From Bacteroidetes bacterium HLUCCA01 (GTDB lineage: Bacteria; Bacteroidota; Rhodothermia; Balneolales; HLUCCA01): DNA of 64,000 bases. Position numbers and translations under genes: made by a program. A model generated the notes under the pieces. That model saw only the letters and a program-made list of their open reading frames with translations. It searched no databases and was not told where the DNA came from. Every line of letters starts with the position of its first letter. The first letter of the stretch is position 1. Shown here in pieces: positions 8,598-18,238 of the stretch. The stretch spans positions 62,001 to 126,000 of the forward strand of contig LIHN01000021.1 of the NCBI GenBank assembly GCA_001314545.1. Direction: 5' to 3'.

Positions 8598-9995
8598 TTA
8601 GTCGATATAGCCCGGATTCTGAACAAGGTTTTCATTCACATTGGTTTCCCGCTCGGGGATCGGAAATACCAGTGAATTGTCATTCCATTGTACCACACCC
8701 TCAGCCAGGGATTGGGTTGTTCCTTCCAGTCGTTTCAGATCGGTCAGGAAATGACCCTCAAATGCCAGCTCAGCACGACGCTCACGCAGTACATCGTCAA
8801 GCGTAGCGGCAGCCAGTGGCGCGAGATTTACGCGGTCACGAAGCGGATTCAGATCGGCTTCGGGCGTTACACCACCGATACCTGCAACACCGGAACCGGT
8901 CAGTCGCATATTGGCTTCTGCACGGATGAGGTGCATTTCAGCCAGGCGAATGATACTGATATTGGTGCGACGGGGGTCAACACTGGTGTCCTCATCGTGA
9001 TAACGGGTCACCATACGACCACGACCGGTTTCAACGAACAAGGTGGCACGAAGGTCGCCGGCCTCGTAGGTATCCAGGTGAGCATCCCGAATCTGAATAT
9101 CGGCACGACCATAAGGCTGAGGTGTGTAGAAGGTAGCCATATCATTACGGAAATCGGTAGGCGTATTTTGCATGGCAAAAATGGTCTCCGATCCGTTGCT
9201 GGTTCGGTTGAAATTCTCACGAATATCTGCGAACAGCGTGTAGTTGTCACTTTCAATCACACGACTTGCCTCGGTACCTGCTTCGGTATAGTTGCCCATT
9301 GTGAGGTGTACACGGGCCAGCATGGCGCTGGCTGTAAACTCATTGGCAAACACGCCGTTGTCAGGGGGAAGGTTGTCACGGGCGAACTCCAGATCGTCAA
9401 TGATCTGATCGTATACAGCCTGTACCGTAGCACGACTCACCTTCAGGTTGTCGTCAATGATACGGGTGGGCTGCAGTACGAGGGGCACCCCCAGATTGCT
9501 GGACGGATCGCCATCGTTATAGGCTTTTCCGAAAGCTACAACCAGGTTATAGTACACCACGCCGCGCAAAAAGTGTGCTTCTGCTTCCAGACGTTCGCGA
9601 TCAGCCGCGTCGGTTACTACATCAATGGCTGACAATACGTTGTTGGCACGGTTGATGATGTTGTAACTGGTGTTCCAGTAACCGGCAACAAAACTGTTGC
9701 TGATCAGCATTTCTTTGTCATTGACTTCACGGGGTTGGGTAAACGTACCGTTGAAGTAAATTTCATCCTGCGGTGCTGCCAGAATATCCGTCAGATACAC
9801 ATAGCTGCCGCCATAGGCATTCACGCTGCTGAGCGCAGCATAACCGCCTACAATGGCGGTCTGGATGTTGCCCGGCGTAGACAGGGCAATATCATCCGAT
9901 ATCGAGGCTTGCGGGTCCAGCTCCAGCAGGTCATCGCATGCTGTAAAAGCGACACCTACAAACAGGGCCAGGACATATATTTTGATTTTCTTCAT
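8598..9995 (-). CDS. SusD/RagB-type nutrient-binding outer-membrane lipoprotein
   Basis: A 465-residue surface lipoprotein that covers the SusC pore and binds the ligand. The ATG at 9995 has a purine-rich site (GAAGAG) upstream and opens a lipoprotein signal ending VAFTAC, with Cys20 followed by DD as in Bacteroidota exported lipoproteins. The family blocks follow: an RAxxxR-like helical repeat, AEAHFLRGVVYYNLVVAFG, the RxAEMHLIRAEANMR helix and the ending ERETNVNENLVQNPGYID. The start is 43 bp after the SusC stop, so the two are co-transcribed. No glycosidase or peptidase lies next to the pair, so the substrate cannot be predicted. Confidence 0.95.
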   Translation of the reverse strand: MKKIKIYVLALFVGVAFTACDDLLELDPQASISDDIALSTPGNIQTAIVGGYAALSSVNAYGGSYVYLTDILAAPQDEIYFNGTFTQPREVNDKEMLISNSFVAGYWNTSYNIINRANNVLSAIDVVTDAADRERLEAEAHFLRGVVYYNLVVAFGKAYNDGDPSSNLGVPLVLQPTRIIDDNLKVSRATVQAVYDQIIDDLEFARDNLPPDNGVFANEFTASAMLARVHLTMGNYTEAGTEASRVIESDNYTLFADIRENFNRTSNGSETIFAMQNTPTDFRNDMATFYTPQPYGRADIQIRDAHLDTYEAGDLRATLFVETGRGRMVTRYHDEDTSVDPRRTNISIIRLAEMHLIRAEANMRLTGSGVAGIGGVTPEADLNPLRDRVNLAPLAAATLDDVLRERRAELAFEGHFLTDLKRLEGTTQSLAEGVVQWNDNSLVFPIPERETNVNENLVQNPGYID

Positions 9996-10038
9996 AATGT
10001 ATTTCTCTTCAAGTCCGTATTTACAAAGTTGCGATTGA

Positions 10039-13000
10039 TCAGAACCCGATGTCAACACCGAAGGTGATGGTACGGGCCTGAGGAGCGGTGTAAAAGTCGG
10101 TACCCAAACTGATGTTACCGGCAAGGAAGTCCGTATTCATTTCCGGATCCCATCCTTCATAGTTGGTCCAGGTAAGCAGGTTTACACCGGTTGCATACAG
10201 ACGCACTTTGGTCAGACCTGTATTGTTCAGGTAGGAACGCGGCACCTCGTATCCCAGGGTTACGTTTTTCAGTCGCATATAGGATGCATCGGAAATGTAG
10301 CGCGAGGAGTGCTGGTTACCGTTGGCAGACAGGAATCGGGCCTGTGGCACATTGGTTTCGGTGTTCTCAGGAGTCCAGCTGTTGAGCTGATCGCGGGTTG
10401 AGTTATCTTCGAAGATACCGTTACCACGACTCCATCGTCCGTGACCACCGATGTAGCCATCATTACCATATACGAACTGGAACAGTACGCTAAGCGACAG
10501 GCCACGATAGGTAATCTGATTTCCGAGACCTCCCACAAAATCCGGATTCGGATTACCAATTACGCAACGGGTAGCTGCATTGTAGTTGGTGGTAGTTTCC
10601 GAGAAATCCGTACAAGCTTCATCGTTATAAATATTGAAGAGTGCATTTCCGTTCTCAGGATCAACGCCGGCAAACTCGGGTGCAAAGAATACCCCGATGG
10701 ATTCACCTTCCAGCGCACGACTGACCAGACCACCGGTCAGCACCTGACCATCCAGGTTGGTTACCGTGTTCTGGTTGTTGGAGATGTTGAAGTTGGATGT
10801 CCAGGTGAGCGGACCTTGAACGTTGATGGTGTTCAGCACCAGCTCCCAGCCTTTGTTTTCCATACTACCTACGTTCTGCAGGGAGGTGGTAAAGCCGGAG
10901 GTTGAAGGAATCTGAACGTTCAGCAACAGGTCGTCCGTGTTTTTCACATAGTAATCCACTTCACCGGAAATACGGTTGTTCAGGAAGCCAAAATCGAAAC
11001 CTATGTTGAACTGATTGGTTGTCTCCCAGGTCAGATTCGGGTTAGGAATCTGGGAAGGAGCAATACCGGAGAATCCACCGTAGGAAGTTCCGCCCCAGAG
11101 ACCGCGTGAACCGAAGTTGCCGATGGCTGCGTTACCGGTTATCCCGAAACTGGCGCGGGCTTTAAGGTAATTCAGCACGGAGCTGAACGAATCAGCAAAC
11201 GACTCTTCGGTTACGATCCAGCCCGCAGAAACTGCAGGGAAGAAACCATATCGGTTTTCCGAACCAAATCGGGATGATCCATCGAGACGACCGCTTGCGG
11301 AAATCAGGTACCGGTCGTTGAGCGAGTAGTTGGCACGCGCAAAGTACGACAGGAAGCTGTACTCAGACCCTGTGGTGGTACCGTCCAGTACGTTGGCGGC
11401 ACTGGTCAGACGCTGGAAGGAGTCGTTCGGGAAACCTGAAGCTGACGTGTAGGTGTAGGTATAATCATTGTACTGATAATCACCACCGACAGTCACGTCC
11501 AGGGTTTGATCCGGACTCAGATTCGTGTTGAAATTCAGGTAGTGTGAAGTTCGGTACGAGGCTGTCTGCTGCCAGGCCATGGAAGCGAAACCACCGTTGG
11601 CGGCGGACGCAAATCCACGCGCAGTCAGCGGGCTGTACCACTGATCATCTTTACCGGTTACAATGTCTGCGGAGAACTCAGAACGCCACTCCATACCTTC
11701 CATGAGCTGGAAGCCGATGAAGGAGGTACCGGTGGTACGCATGGTGGTTACTTCATACTTGGAGTTATCCCGATGGATGATACCGTTGTAGTAGAAGGTG
11801 TCATCATTGAGAACATCTGAAGGCGTATACCCTGGCAGGTTGCCGGCTTCGGGTACATAGAGCGGACTGATGGGCATAAGGGCAATCAGCTGAATCGGGG
11901 TAGAGAATGCGTTGTCAGTAGAAAGACGTGCATTGAAGCTGCGACCGGTATTCAGGTTAAGACCCATGGAGATACGGTCGCTGGCCTGATGATCCAGATT
12001 GATACGGGCACCGATACGCTGGAAACGGTCGTTGATCAGGATACCATCCTGGTCGCTGTAATGACCACTGACAAAAAATCGGGTGCTATTGTTGCCACCG
12101 GAAGCAGAAAGGTCGTGTGAAGCCATACTGGCATCCTGGAATGCCAATGACTGCCAGTCGGTATCTACCACGCACTGATCACTGCCCTGTCCACCGAATT
12201 CGGTGTTAAGGCACTGTCGCCAGTCAGTTCCGAGAGAGTAAAAATCAAAGATATCTTCGACCTCACCGGTAACCCAGCCGACACCAAATAACTCGTTGGT
12301 GTTGACGGCTGCCTGATACATGTAATTGATGTACTCTTTGGAATTCATCATTTCCACGGTGTTGGTAGGCTCGCTGAAACCGGTCTGGAAGGAGTAATTG
12401 AACTGGGTACGACCCTGCTGGCCCTGCTTGGTGGTAATCAAAACCACCCCGTTGGCAGCACGGGAACCGTAGATAGCCGCAGCGGAAGCATCCTTGAGTA
12501 CCTGAATGGACTCAACATCGTTGAAGTTGAACTGAGCCAGCGGGTTGGTAGCAGCGGCGGAAATCGAGAAGTCATCCATAACTACCGGTACACCGTCAAT
12601 CACGTAGAGCGGCTGGTTACTGGCAGACACCGAGGAAGATCCACGAATCCGCATCTGTATACCCTGCCCCAGTTTACCATTGTTCTGCTGAATGAACACA
12701 CCGGACATACGACCCTGGATAGCATTCTCAACGGTGTTAACGGGCGCAAACTGGATATCATCACCGCGAACCGAGGTGATGGCACCGGTTACATTACGGC
12801 GTGAAACCTCACCATAACCCACTACCACAACCTGGTCAAGGCCCACAACGTCGGCCTCCAGCTGGATGTCAACGGTTACGTTGCCGTTGGCAATGGTCAG
12901 TGGCTGTGTGAATCGCTGGTAACCCACATACGTGGCAACCAACTCGTAATCACCCGAGGCCAGCTGAAACGCGTAACGACCATCAAGGTCGGTTACATCA

Positions 13001-13158
13001 CCACGGTTGAGTGAGGGTATCGCTACGTTTACACCCGGAAGGGGTTCACCCGTTTCCGCGTCTGTAACCGTTCCCGATACCGTAAATCCCTGTGCATACA
13101 CTTCCGTAAATGTAAAGCACAAGATGGCCCAAAGGGCTATTTGTATCTTCCTTTTCAT
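10039..13158 (-). CDS. SusC/RagA-type TonB-linked outer-membrane transporter
   Basis: A 1039-residue TonB-dependent pore for oligomer uptake, partner of the adjacent SusD. In order: a signal peptide ending EVYAQG, a carboxypeptidase-regulatory-like domain (about 25-110), the conserved VVVVGYGEVSRRNVTGAITSV, a plug (RIRGSSSVSASNQPLYVIDGVP), and a 22-strand barrel ending in TFGVDIGF with C-terminal Phe. It is the first gene of a two-gene operon. No sigma or anti-sigma pair is adjacent. Confidence 0.96.
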   Translation of the reverse strand: MKRKIQIALWAILCFTFTEVYAQGFTVSGTVTDAETGEPLPGVNVAIPSLNRGDVTDLDGRYAFQLASGDYELVATYVGYQRFTQPLTIANGNVTVDIQLEADVVGLDQVVVVGYGEVSRRNVTGAITSVRGDDIQFAPVNTVENAIQGRMSGVFIQQNNGKLGQGIQMRIRGSSSVSASNQPLYVIDGVPVVMDDFSISAAATNPLAQFNFNDVESIQVLKDASAAAIYGSRAANGVVLITTKQGQQGRTQFNYSFQTGFSEPTNTVEMMNSKEYINYMYQAAVNTNELFGVGWVTGEVEDIFDFYSLGTDWRQCLNTEFGGQGSDQCVVDTDWQSLAFQDASMASHDLSASGGNNSTRFFVSGHYSDQDGILINDRFQRIGARINLDHQASDRISMGLNLNTGRSFNARLSTDNAFSTPIQLIALMPISPLYVPEAGNLPGYTPSDVLNDDTFYYNGIIHRDNSKYEVTTMRTTGTSFIGFQLMEGMEWRSEFSADIVTGKDDQWYSPLTARGFASAANGGFASMAWQQTASYRTSHYLNFNTNLSPDQTLDVTVGGDYQYNDYTYTYTSASGFPNDSFQRLTSAANVLDGTTTGSEYSFLSYFARANYSLNDRYLISASGRLDGSSRFGSENRYGFFPAVSAGWIVTEESFADSFSSVLNYLKARASFGITGNAAIGNFGSRGLWGGTSYGGFSGIAPSQIPNPNLTWETTNQFNIGFDFGFLNNRISGEVDYYVKNTDDLLLNVQIPSTSGFTTSLQNVGSMENKGWELVLNTINVQGPLTWTSNFNISNNQNTVTNLDGQVLTGGLVSRALEGESIGVFFAPEFAGVDPENGNALFNIYNDEACTDFSETTTNYNAATRCVIGNPNPDFVGGLGNQITYRGLSLSVLFQFVYGNDGYIGGHGRWSRGNGIFEDNSTRDQLNSWTPENTETNVPQARFLSANGNQHSSRYISDASYMRLKNVTLGYEVPRSYLNNTGLTKVRLYATGVNLLTWTNYEGWDPEMNTDFLAGNISLGTDFYTAPQARTITFGVDIGF

Positions 13159-13615
13159 AGAATATGACTTTGGTTGTTATTGCTCTTCGTATCCCATACC
13201 GGTTTAAAGCGCAACCGGCAAAGTACTACATCTTTTGACACTGTAATCAGAGCTAATTCGCCTGTTAAGCAAATCAGATGACCTACATTAAGTATTATTT
13301 AGGCCGATTACAAGCAGTTTTTTACAGGCACCTCGCTCATTGAGGGCTATTTTTAACAACCACTTACATTTTGGAAGCGATTTTCCCCCCGGATGCAAGC
13401 CATTTCTGCCGGTCTGACATGATCCCAAAAACACTTGAAAATTTTACGCTAATCGGCTCTGATACCTTACTTTTTGTGCGAACTTAATAAAACAAACCAC
13501 TATTTGACAAAACAATCACTTTCGTACCAGCGGATACCCCGGCTCCCGAAACACGGTTACAAATGCCTATATTTACGCACAGCAAAACTGATCATATCTA
13601 CTATACTCTGATACC
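13159..13615. other. Intergenic region between susC and the divergent cyclophilin gene
   Basis: This 457-bp AT-rich gap must hold the divergent promoters for susC (minus) and the cyclophilin gene (plus). I searched for TAnnTTTG with an upstream TTTG on either strand and found no convincing pair. No ORF or RNA gene was recognised. Confidence 0.5.
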
Positions 13616-14047
13616 ATGAAACAGGCAGTAATAGAACTCACTTCGGGCAGCATGGACGTTGAACTCTATGACGAAGACGCGCCGGGCACCGTAGCAAATT
13701 TTGTCAAGCTGGCCGAGTCCGGCTTCTACAACGGACTCACCTGGCACCGGGTCATACCGGGATTCGTCATCCAGGGCGGCTGTCCGGAAGGAACCGGCAG
13801 GGGAGGACCCGGATGGACCATCAAATGTGAACTCGACGGTGAGAAACAATACCACGACCGGGGTGTTCTCTCCATGGCTCATGCCGGTCGTGACACCGGG
13901 GGATCCCAATTCTTCGTATGCCACAACCGCCAGAATACCCAGCACCTTGACCGCCGACACACCGTATTCGGCAAAGTCGTCACCAACGTAGATCTGATTG
14001 ACGATATACAGGAAGGTGACGCCATCGTTTCGATAACCATCAAGTAA
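13616..14047 (+). CDS. Cyclophilin-type peptidyl-prolyl cis-trans isomerase
   Basis: A 143-residue single-domain cyclophilin that speeds proline isomerisation during protein folding. Core motifs are [13 protein letters not shown], the GxGxGGPGW loop, [16 protein letters not shown] and the HTVFGKVV strand. There is no signal peptide, so it should act in the cytoplasm. The family Trp contact is replaced by [11 protein letters not shown], as in many bacterial members. It is followed by a strong terminator. Confidence 0.93.
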   Translation: MKQAVIELTSGSMDVELYDEDAPGTVANFVKLAESGFYNGLTWHRVIPGFVIQGGCPEGTGRGGPGWTIKCELDGEKQYHDRGVLSMAHAGRDTGGSQFFVCHNRQNTQHLDRRHTVFGKVVTNVDLIDDIQEGDAIVSITIK

Positions 14048-14054
14048 ACGTACC

Positions 14055-14090
14055 AGCCCCGCTTCCCGCCAGGGAAACGGGGCTTTTTTT
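14055..14090 (+). terminator. Rho-independent terminator after the cyclophilin gene
   Basis: The hairpin AGCCCCG...CGGGGCT is followed directly by seven T residues, 8 bp after the stop codon. Confidence 0.85.
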
Positions 14091-14109
14091 CAGGTACACA
14101 TCGTATAGC

Positions 14110-14802
14110 ATGAAAGTCTTTCTCATCCGGCACACCCCAACCGTTGCTCCCAAAGGGGTCATCTACGGTAAAACCGACCTCGATATCGCAGAACCCTACC
14201 TTCCCATGTTCAGGCAGATAGGCGATTTCATCAAACCACGACCCGGTTCCCCGCACCAGCGACATCTTTTCTTCTCCAGTCCGCTCGTCCGCTGCCGCAA
14301 AATGGCCGAGTTTATGTCGCAGGAAGTACTCCGGCCGGATGGTGACATTATATATGATGAACGACTCATTGAAATTGACTTCGGACAGTGGGAAATGACC
14401 GCCTGGTCCGATATTCCCGTAGAAGAAATCAGAGCATGGATGGACAACTTCGTAACCGCCGCCACCCCGGGAGGCGAAAGCTTCGAGCAGGTCATGAAAC
14501 GAAGCGTAGCGTTCTGGGAGGACTCCATTATGCCTCATTGTGCAGAACCGGAGGATGTACTGCCCGGCGAGGTGAGTACGGCTCGCGTGAAGACCGCCGC
14601 CGAGCTGGAACCGGTCATCTATATATATGGACATGGCGGTGTGCTGCGATCCTTCCTGTGCCACGTGCTGGGCATGGATATGGAGCATGCTTTCAAGCTC
14701 ATACTACGACACGGCAGCGTCACCCAGCTGGAAGTGAGCAAAGATCACCGTCGTACGCGATTAATACACCTCTCCCATGGGGGTGCAGAACATTCCTGGT
14801 AA
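14110..14802 (+). CDS. Histidine phosphatase family protein (CobC/phosphoglycerate-mutase-like)
   Basis: A 230-residue branch-1 histidine phosphatase. The N-terminal LIRHTPTVAPKGVIYGKTDL contains the nucleophilic His of the RHT motif and a YGxTD block like that of alpha-ribazole phosphatase CobC. A later RLIEIDFGQWE provides the acid, and HGGVLRSFLCH the second catalytic His. No cobalamin genes lie nearby, so a CobC role is not supported by context. Many family members are general phosphomonoesterases. It precedes a two-component system by 84 bp and may or may not be co-transcribed. Confidence 0.85.
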   Translation: MKVFLIRHTPTVAPKGVIYGKTDLDIAEPYLPMFRQIGDFIKPRPGSPHQRHLFFSSPLVRCRKMAEFMSQEVLRPDGDIIYDERLIEIDFGQWEMTAWSDIPVEEIRAWMDNFVTAATPGGESFEQVMKRSVAFWEDSIMPHCAEPEDVLPGEVSTARVKTAAELEPVIYIYGHGGVLRSFLCHVLGMDMEHAFKLILRHGSVTQLEVSKDHRRTRLIHLSHGGAEHSW

Positions 14803-14826
14803 GTAACCGCCACCCGAATGTTCAGA

Positions 14827-14845
14827 ATTTCATCAGGATTTCATC
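14827..14845 (+). promoter_or_regulatory. 11-bp-spaced direct repeat ATTTCATC, possible response-regulator box
   Basis: ATTTCATC occurs at 14827-14834 and 14838-14845, a period of 11 bp, 42 bp before the response-regulator ATG. OmpR-family regulators bind direct repeats of about one helical turn, so autoregulation is plausible. Confidence 0.4.
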
Positions 14846-14886
14846 GTACTTTCAGGCAAAATACCGTCTAAATCACACGCCGACCC

Positions 14887-15564
14887 ATGAAAATCCTCAT
14901 TGTTGAAGACGAACCGGAGCTCGCAACCCGTATCCACAGCAGACTCACCGAAGACGGCTACCGATGCGAGTCGGCCACCCTGTACAAGCAGGCCCGTGAA
15001 AAAATCTATGTGTATGATTATGATCTGCTCATTCTGGACATCAACCTGCCCGATGGCACCGGACTGGACTTAATCCGGCTGGCCAAACAGGAGAAGTCGA
15101 CCACACCGATTATCGTTATTTCGGCACGAAACTCCCTGAATCAGAAAATAGAAGGACTCGAACTGGGGGCCGATGACTACCTGACCAAACCCTTCGAACT
15201 GGCAGAACTCACCGCCAGGGTCAAATCCGTACTCCGCCGTTGGAGTTTCGACGGAAGCAACCAGATCACGGCCGGCAACATCACCGTAGACCCCGACGAT
15301 AAAACCGTAACCGTTGATGGTGCTGACCTTAACCTGACCCGTACGGAATACAGCTTATTATTGTATTTCATGGCCAACCCGAACCGGGTACTCTCGCGCG
15401 ACAGCATTGCCGAGCACATCTGGGGTGATCATATGGACATGGCAGATACCTTCGACTTTCTGTACACCCATATGAAAAACCTTCGCAAAAAAATCAAAGA
15501 CGCCGGCGGTACAGATCCGATCAAAGCCGTCTACGGCGTCGGATACAAGCTGGTCAAATTGTGA
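14887..15564 (+). CDS. OmpR/PhoB-family response regulator
   Basis: A 225-residue two-domain regulator. The receiver has the acidic pocket VEDE, the phosphoacceptor Asp51 in LILDINLPDGTG, the switch Ser in IVISAR and Lys in LTKPFE. The effector is a winged helix (from about residue 128) with LNLTRTEYSLLLYFMANPNRVLSRDSIAEHIW and the C-terminal hairpin PIKAVYGVGYKLVKL. The sensor kinase follows after 70 bp on the same strand. Direct repeats at 14827-14845 suggest autoregulation. The signal and regulon are unknown. Confidence 0.95.
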   Translation: MKILIVEDEPELATRIHSRLTEDGYRCESATLYKQAREKIYVYDYDLLILDINLPDGTGLDLIRLAKQEKSTTPIIVISARNSLNQKIEGLELGADDYLTKPFELAELTARVKSVLRRWSFDGSNQITAGNITVDPDDKTVTVDGADLNLTRTEYSLLLYFMANPNRVLSRDSIAEHIWGDHMDMADTFDFLYTHMKNLRKKIKDAGGTDPIKAVYGVGYKLVKL

Positions 15565-15634
15565 GCCCTGTGCTGCCATCTGCCGCACGACCAACCCGTA
15601 AAAGCCGGACAGATAACCGATTAGTCGCCCGTTT

Positions 15635-16876
15635 ATGAATCTCATCCGTCATACCATCTCCCGTGTAGCCCTGCTGCTCATCCCCTTTATAATTCTGGGG
15701 AGTGTGCTCATTTACATCACGTTCCGCTATATAGCCTACGATGAGATAGACGAGTTCCTGCTCTATGAAATGGACCGTATCAACCAGCACTATGCGCTGT
15801 ACACCGATGTGCCGGATGTCAACTCCATCGTGCGGACCTATGAGGTGGAAGCCCCGTTTGAAGCGTTTTTTGCCGATACCCTCCTGCTGGAAACCGGCGA
15901 TATGGAGATGGTTCCGCACCGCGAACTGCATTTCTCGCTGACACATAACGAACGGCATCTTGGCATTGTACTACATCACCTCATGCTCGGTGATGACGAT
16001 ATCATTCAGGGGGCCTTATTGTTAATGGTTGGCATGGCGCTGCTGGTGGTTGTTCTGATTCTGGTTGGGGTAACCTCGGTAACCCGCACGGTATGGCAAC
16101 CCTTTTTCAGCACACTCGGCTATATCCGCAGGTATGAACCGGTAGTGGCACCGGACGTGCTTCCTTCCAGCACCATTACCGAATTTGAGCTGCTTAACGG
16201 TACGCTCAACGAACTCCTGCAGCGATTGTACCTGAACTACGAACGGACCAAATCCTTCAACGAAAACGCCGCCCATGAGCTTCAGACCCAGCTGGCCCTG
16301 ATAAAGACTACCAATGAAAATCTGCTGAACCGGCTGGAAAACGACGAAGAAGCCATGATTCTGGCTCAGAAATCGCAATCGGTAGCCACCCGCGCATCCC
16401 ACATGCTGCGCTCGTTGCTGCTGCTGAGCAAAATCGGTAACCGCGAATTCCGCCAAACCCGCCCCGTGGATGTTGCCACGGTTGCCGAAAGCATTCTGGC
16501 CGGATTCGGTGAACGTATTGCCATGCGGAAGCTGAGCGTTGAGGAACATCTGAATCCGGTTACCCTGAACATGGATGAGGGATTGGCCGAGGTGTTGTTC
16601 ACCAATCTGATTAAAAACGCCGTTGTGCACAGTGATTCCGGTAGCGTCGTGAAAATCGATCTGACATCGAAATCCTTCCGGATCAGCAATACGGCTGCCC
16701 CCCTGGATGAGGACCCGGCTGTCATGTTGCAGCGATTTAAAAAGGGCAAAAAAGGCAATACCGGTCTGGGACTGTCTATTGTCAGTGAAATTTGCACCCT
16801 CTACGGGTTCAGCCTGCGGTATACAACCTCAGACACCACACACACCGTGGAGGTCTGCTTTGACCCTCTGGTGTAA
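15635..16876 (+). CDS. Membrane sensor histidine kinase
   Basis: A 413-residue kinase, partner of the upstream regulator. It has two membrane helices (about residues 10-32 and 125-149) around a small periplasmic sensor of about 90 residues. The phosphoacceptor is His214 in AAHELQTQLALIKT, which departs from the usual HELRTPL. The ATPase part keeps the N box (LFTNLIKNAVVHS) and G2 box (GNTGLGLSIVSEICTLYGF). The segment between them is short and lacks a standard DxGxG. These short, QseC/PmrB-like features do not identify the stimulus. A BOF-domain gene follows. Confidence 0.9.
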   Translation: MNLIRHTISRVALLLIPFIILGSVLIYITFRYIAYDEIDEFLLYEMDRINQHYALYTDVPDVNSIVRTYEVEAPFEAFFADTLLLETGDMEMVPHRELHFSLTHNERHLGIVLHHLMLGDDDIIQGALLLMVGMALLVVVLILVGVTSVTRTVWQPFFSTLGYIRRYEPVVAPDVLPSSTITEFELLNGTLNELLQRLYLNYERTKSFNENAAHELQTQLALIKTTNENLLNRLENDEEAMILAQKSQSVATRASHMLRSLLLLSKIGNREFRQTRPVDVATVAESILAGFGERIAMRKLSVEEHLNPVTLNMDEGLAEVLFTNLIKNAVVHSDSGSVVKIDLTSKSFRISNTAAPLDEDPAVMLQRFKKGKKGNTGLGLSIVSEICTLYGFSLRYTTSDTTHTVEVCFDPLV

Positions 16877-16945
16877 CCGGGAACAAACCCGGCGCTTCCG
16901 CAAGTGCCCGACCGGTCCGTAGCACCGTTTCACATGAACACCAGC

Positions 16946-16994
16946 TCCGCTCAACGCATCCGGTAACAGCAAGCTGAACGTTGCATTGAGCGGA
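16946..16994. repeat. Inverted repeat with 9-bp arms (TCCGCTCAA / TTGAGCGGA)
   Basis: Perfect 9-bp arms lie in the gap between the kinase and the BOF-domain gene. A nested CAACG/CGTTG pairing is also possible. No T-run follows, so it may be an attenuator, an mRNA-stabilising hairpin or a protein site rather than a standard terminator. Confidence 0.5.
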
Positions 16995-17074
16995 ACAGCC
17001 GTTTAGAATCTCTTCAGTTTTGGTTGGTACTTTTGTCGCATCACAAACCATCCTTGCACAAAAATCAACTCCCC

Positions 17075-17473
17075 ATGAAATACCTTCTGTTCCCAACCAT
17101 CCTCATTCTGACCTTGCTCAGCACCAACAACGCACAGGCTCAGTTCACGGGCCCGTCTTCATTTCGTACCGCCACCACAGTCAGCGAAGTGATCGAAGAT
17201 GCACGACGGCTCGACCGGCAGGACGCTCTGGTCAAGCTGCGGGGTTTCGTAGTAGAACAGATCAACGAAGATGAATTCTGGTTCGAGGACGCCACCGGCC
17301 GTGTTCGCCTGGAAATAGAACCCCAGTACATGCCCGCTACCCCGTTCGATCACACCACGGAGCTTGTGATTATGGCCGAGGTCGACTTCGACCTGCTTGA
17401 CGGCACTGAAATCGAGGCCAAGCGTATTCTGTTCGCGTCCGAATACGATGCGTTGTCGGAAGAGCAGCGGTAA
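17075..17473 (+). CDS. Periplasmic BOF/YgiW-YdeI-like OB-fold protein
   Basis: A 132-residue protein from the ATG at 17075, with signal peptide MKYLLFPTILILTLLSTNNAQA. The mature part matches the bacterial OB-fold (BOF) family: SVSEV-type opening, VKLRGFVVEQINEDEFWFEDATGRVRLEIE and ending in the strand after DGTEIEAKRI. E. coli YgiW and YdeI belong here and are linked to stress tolerance, and the ygiW gene lies beside qseBC. Here the gene follows a two-component system, so the association recurs in a distant phylum. Confidence 0.82.
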   Translation: MKYLLFPTILILTLLSTNNAQAQFTGPSSFRTATTVSEVIEDARRLDRQDALVKLRGFVVEQINEDEFWFEDATGRVRLEIEPQYMPATPFDHTTELVIMAEVDFDLLDGTEIEAKRILFASEYDALSEEQR

Positions 17474-17553
17474 CGCGCTGCTCCCGCAGACTTGAGGCCG
17501 GACGACTGCAAGCCGGCCGGCGTGTTCCAAAAACGTACGGCGATCATCGCCAC

Positions 17554-18075
17554 TTACCGACCGAAATCGTCTTCCACCCGCACAATATCGTCCTCATCGG
17601 AGGGGTGAGTCGCATCCGTATGCTGCCAGATTTCAGCAACGATACCCCACCCGGTTGTACCCATCAGCCGGTGGCGCTCCCCCTGCCGCAGGGACACCAG
17701 ATCACCCGGCACCAGATTGCGCTCCGGCATTTGTGCATCCGTATCGCTGACCACCACCGCAGCCTTCCCGCCGATGAGCTTCCAGATTTCCGAACGGCGA
17801 TGGTGATACTGCCAGGAAAGTCGCTTCCCGGGCGCAACCAGCAGGATTTTCGGACTCAATCGGGCAAAACCGGTAAAGTCGTCAGGATTAAGATGGGGGA
17901 AAAACGTCTCGATGAACTTGGTAGACTGCCCTTCATCTACGTAAAAAAATCCTCCCCAGGGTCGGGTATCATCAAAATCGGCAATGGTAAAACCCAGCTT
18001 CTCCACAAAACTCCGCACCGCGCGGAAGACCTCACCCTTGGGCGTTTCCTGATGAAATTCCAGCTCAGTTATCAT
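17554..18075 (-). CDS. Cupin protein, type II mannose-6-phosphate isomerase-like
   Basis: A 173-residue single cupin. The block PGKRLSWQYHHRRSEIWKLIGGKAAVVV gives metal-ligand His/Glu residues, and VPGDLVSLRQGERHRLMGTTGWGIVAEIWQHTD is characteristic of the C-terminal cupin of bifunctional mannose-6-phosphate isomerase/GDP-mannose pyrophosphorylase enzymes. The nucleotidyltransferase half is absent. Similar stand-alone proteins are often labelled phosphoheptose isomerase. An isomerase role is plausible but not proven by context. It is convergent with the BOF gene. Confidence 0.7.
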   Translation of the reverse strand: MITELEFHQETPKGEVFRAVRSFVEKLGFTIADFDDTRPWGGFFYVDEGQSTKFIETFFPHLNPDDFTGFARLSPKILLVAPGKRLSWQYHHRRSEIWKLIGGKAAVVVSDTDAQMPERNLVPGDLVSLRQGERHRLMGTTGWGIVAEIWQHTDATHPSDEDDIVRVEDDFGR

Positions 18076-18238
18076 ACATAAGGGAAATTAAACAATGGAT
18101 GGTTAACGAAATACGTATCTTACAGGCGATATAATCGCACGAAAACATACCGACCGAAGTTAGGAAAAACACCTCACTTATCGGCATTGAAAATCGAAAC
18201 CCGGAACCATCGTACCCGAACCATAGTAAACCCTATTC

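Noticed and set aside
13159-13300. Bacteroidota-type promoter for susC
   Set aside because: CAAAGTAC-like sequence near 13219 only partly fits the reversed -7 box and no -33 element lies at the right distance.
16946-16994. Rho-independent terminator after the sensor kinase
   Set aside because: Arms are perfect but the loop is 31 bases and no T-run follows.
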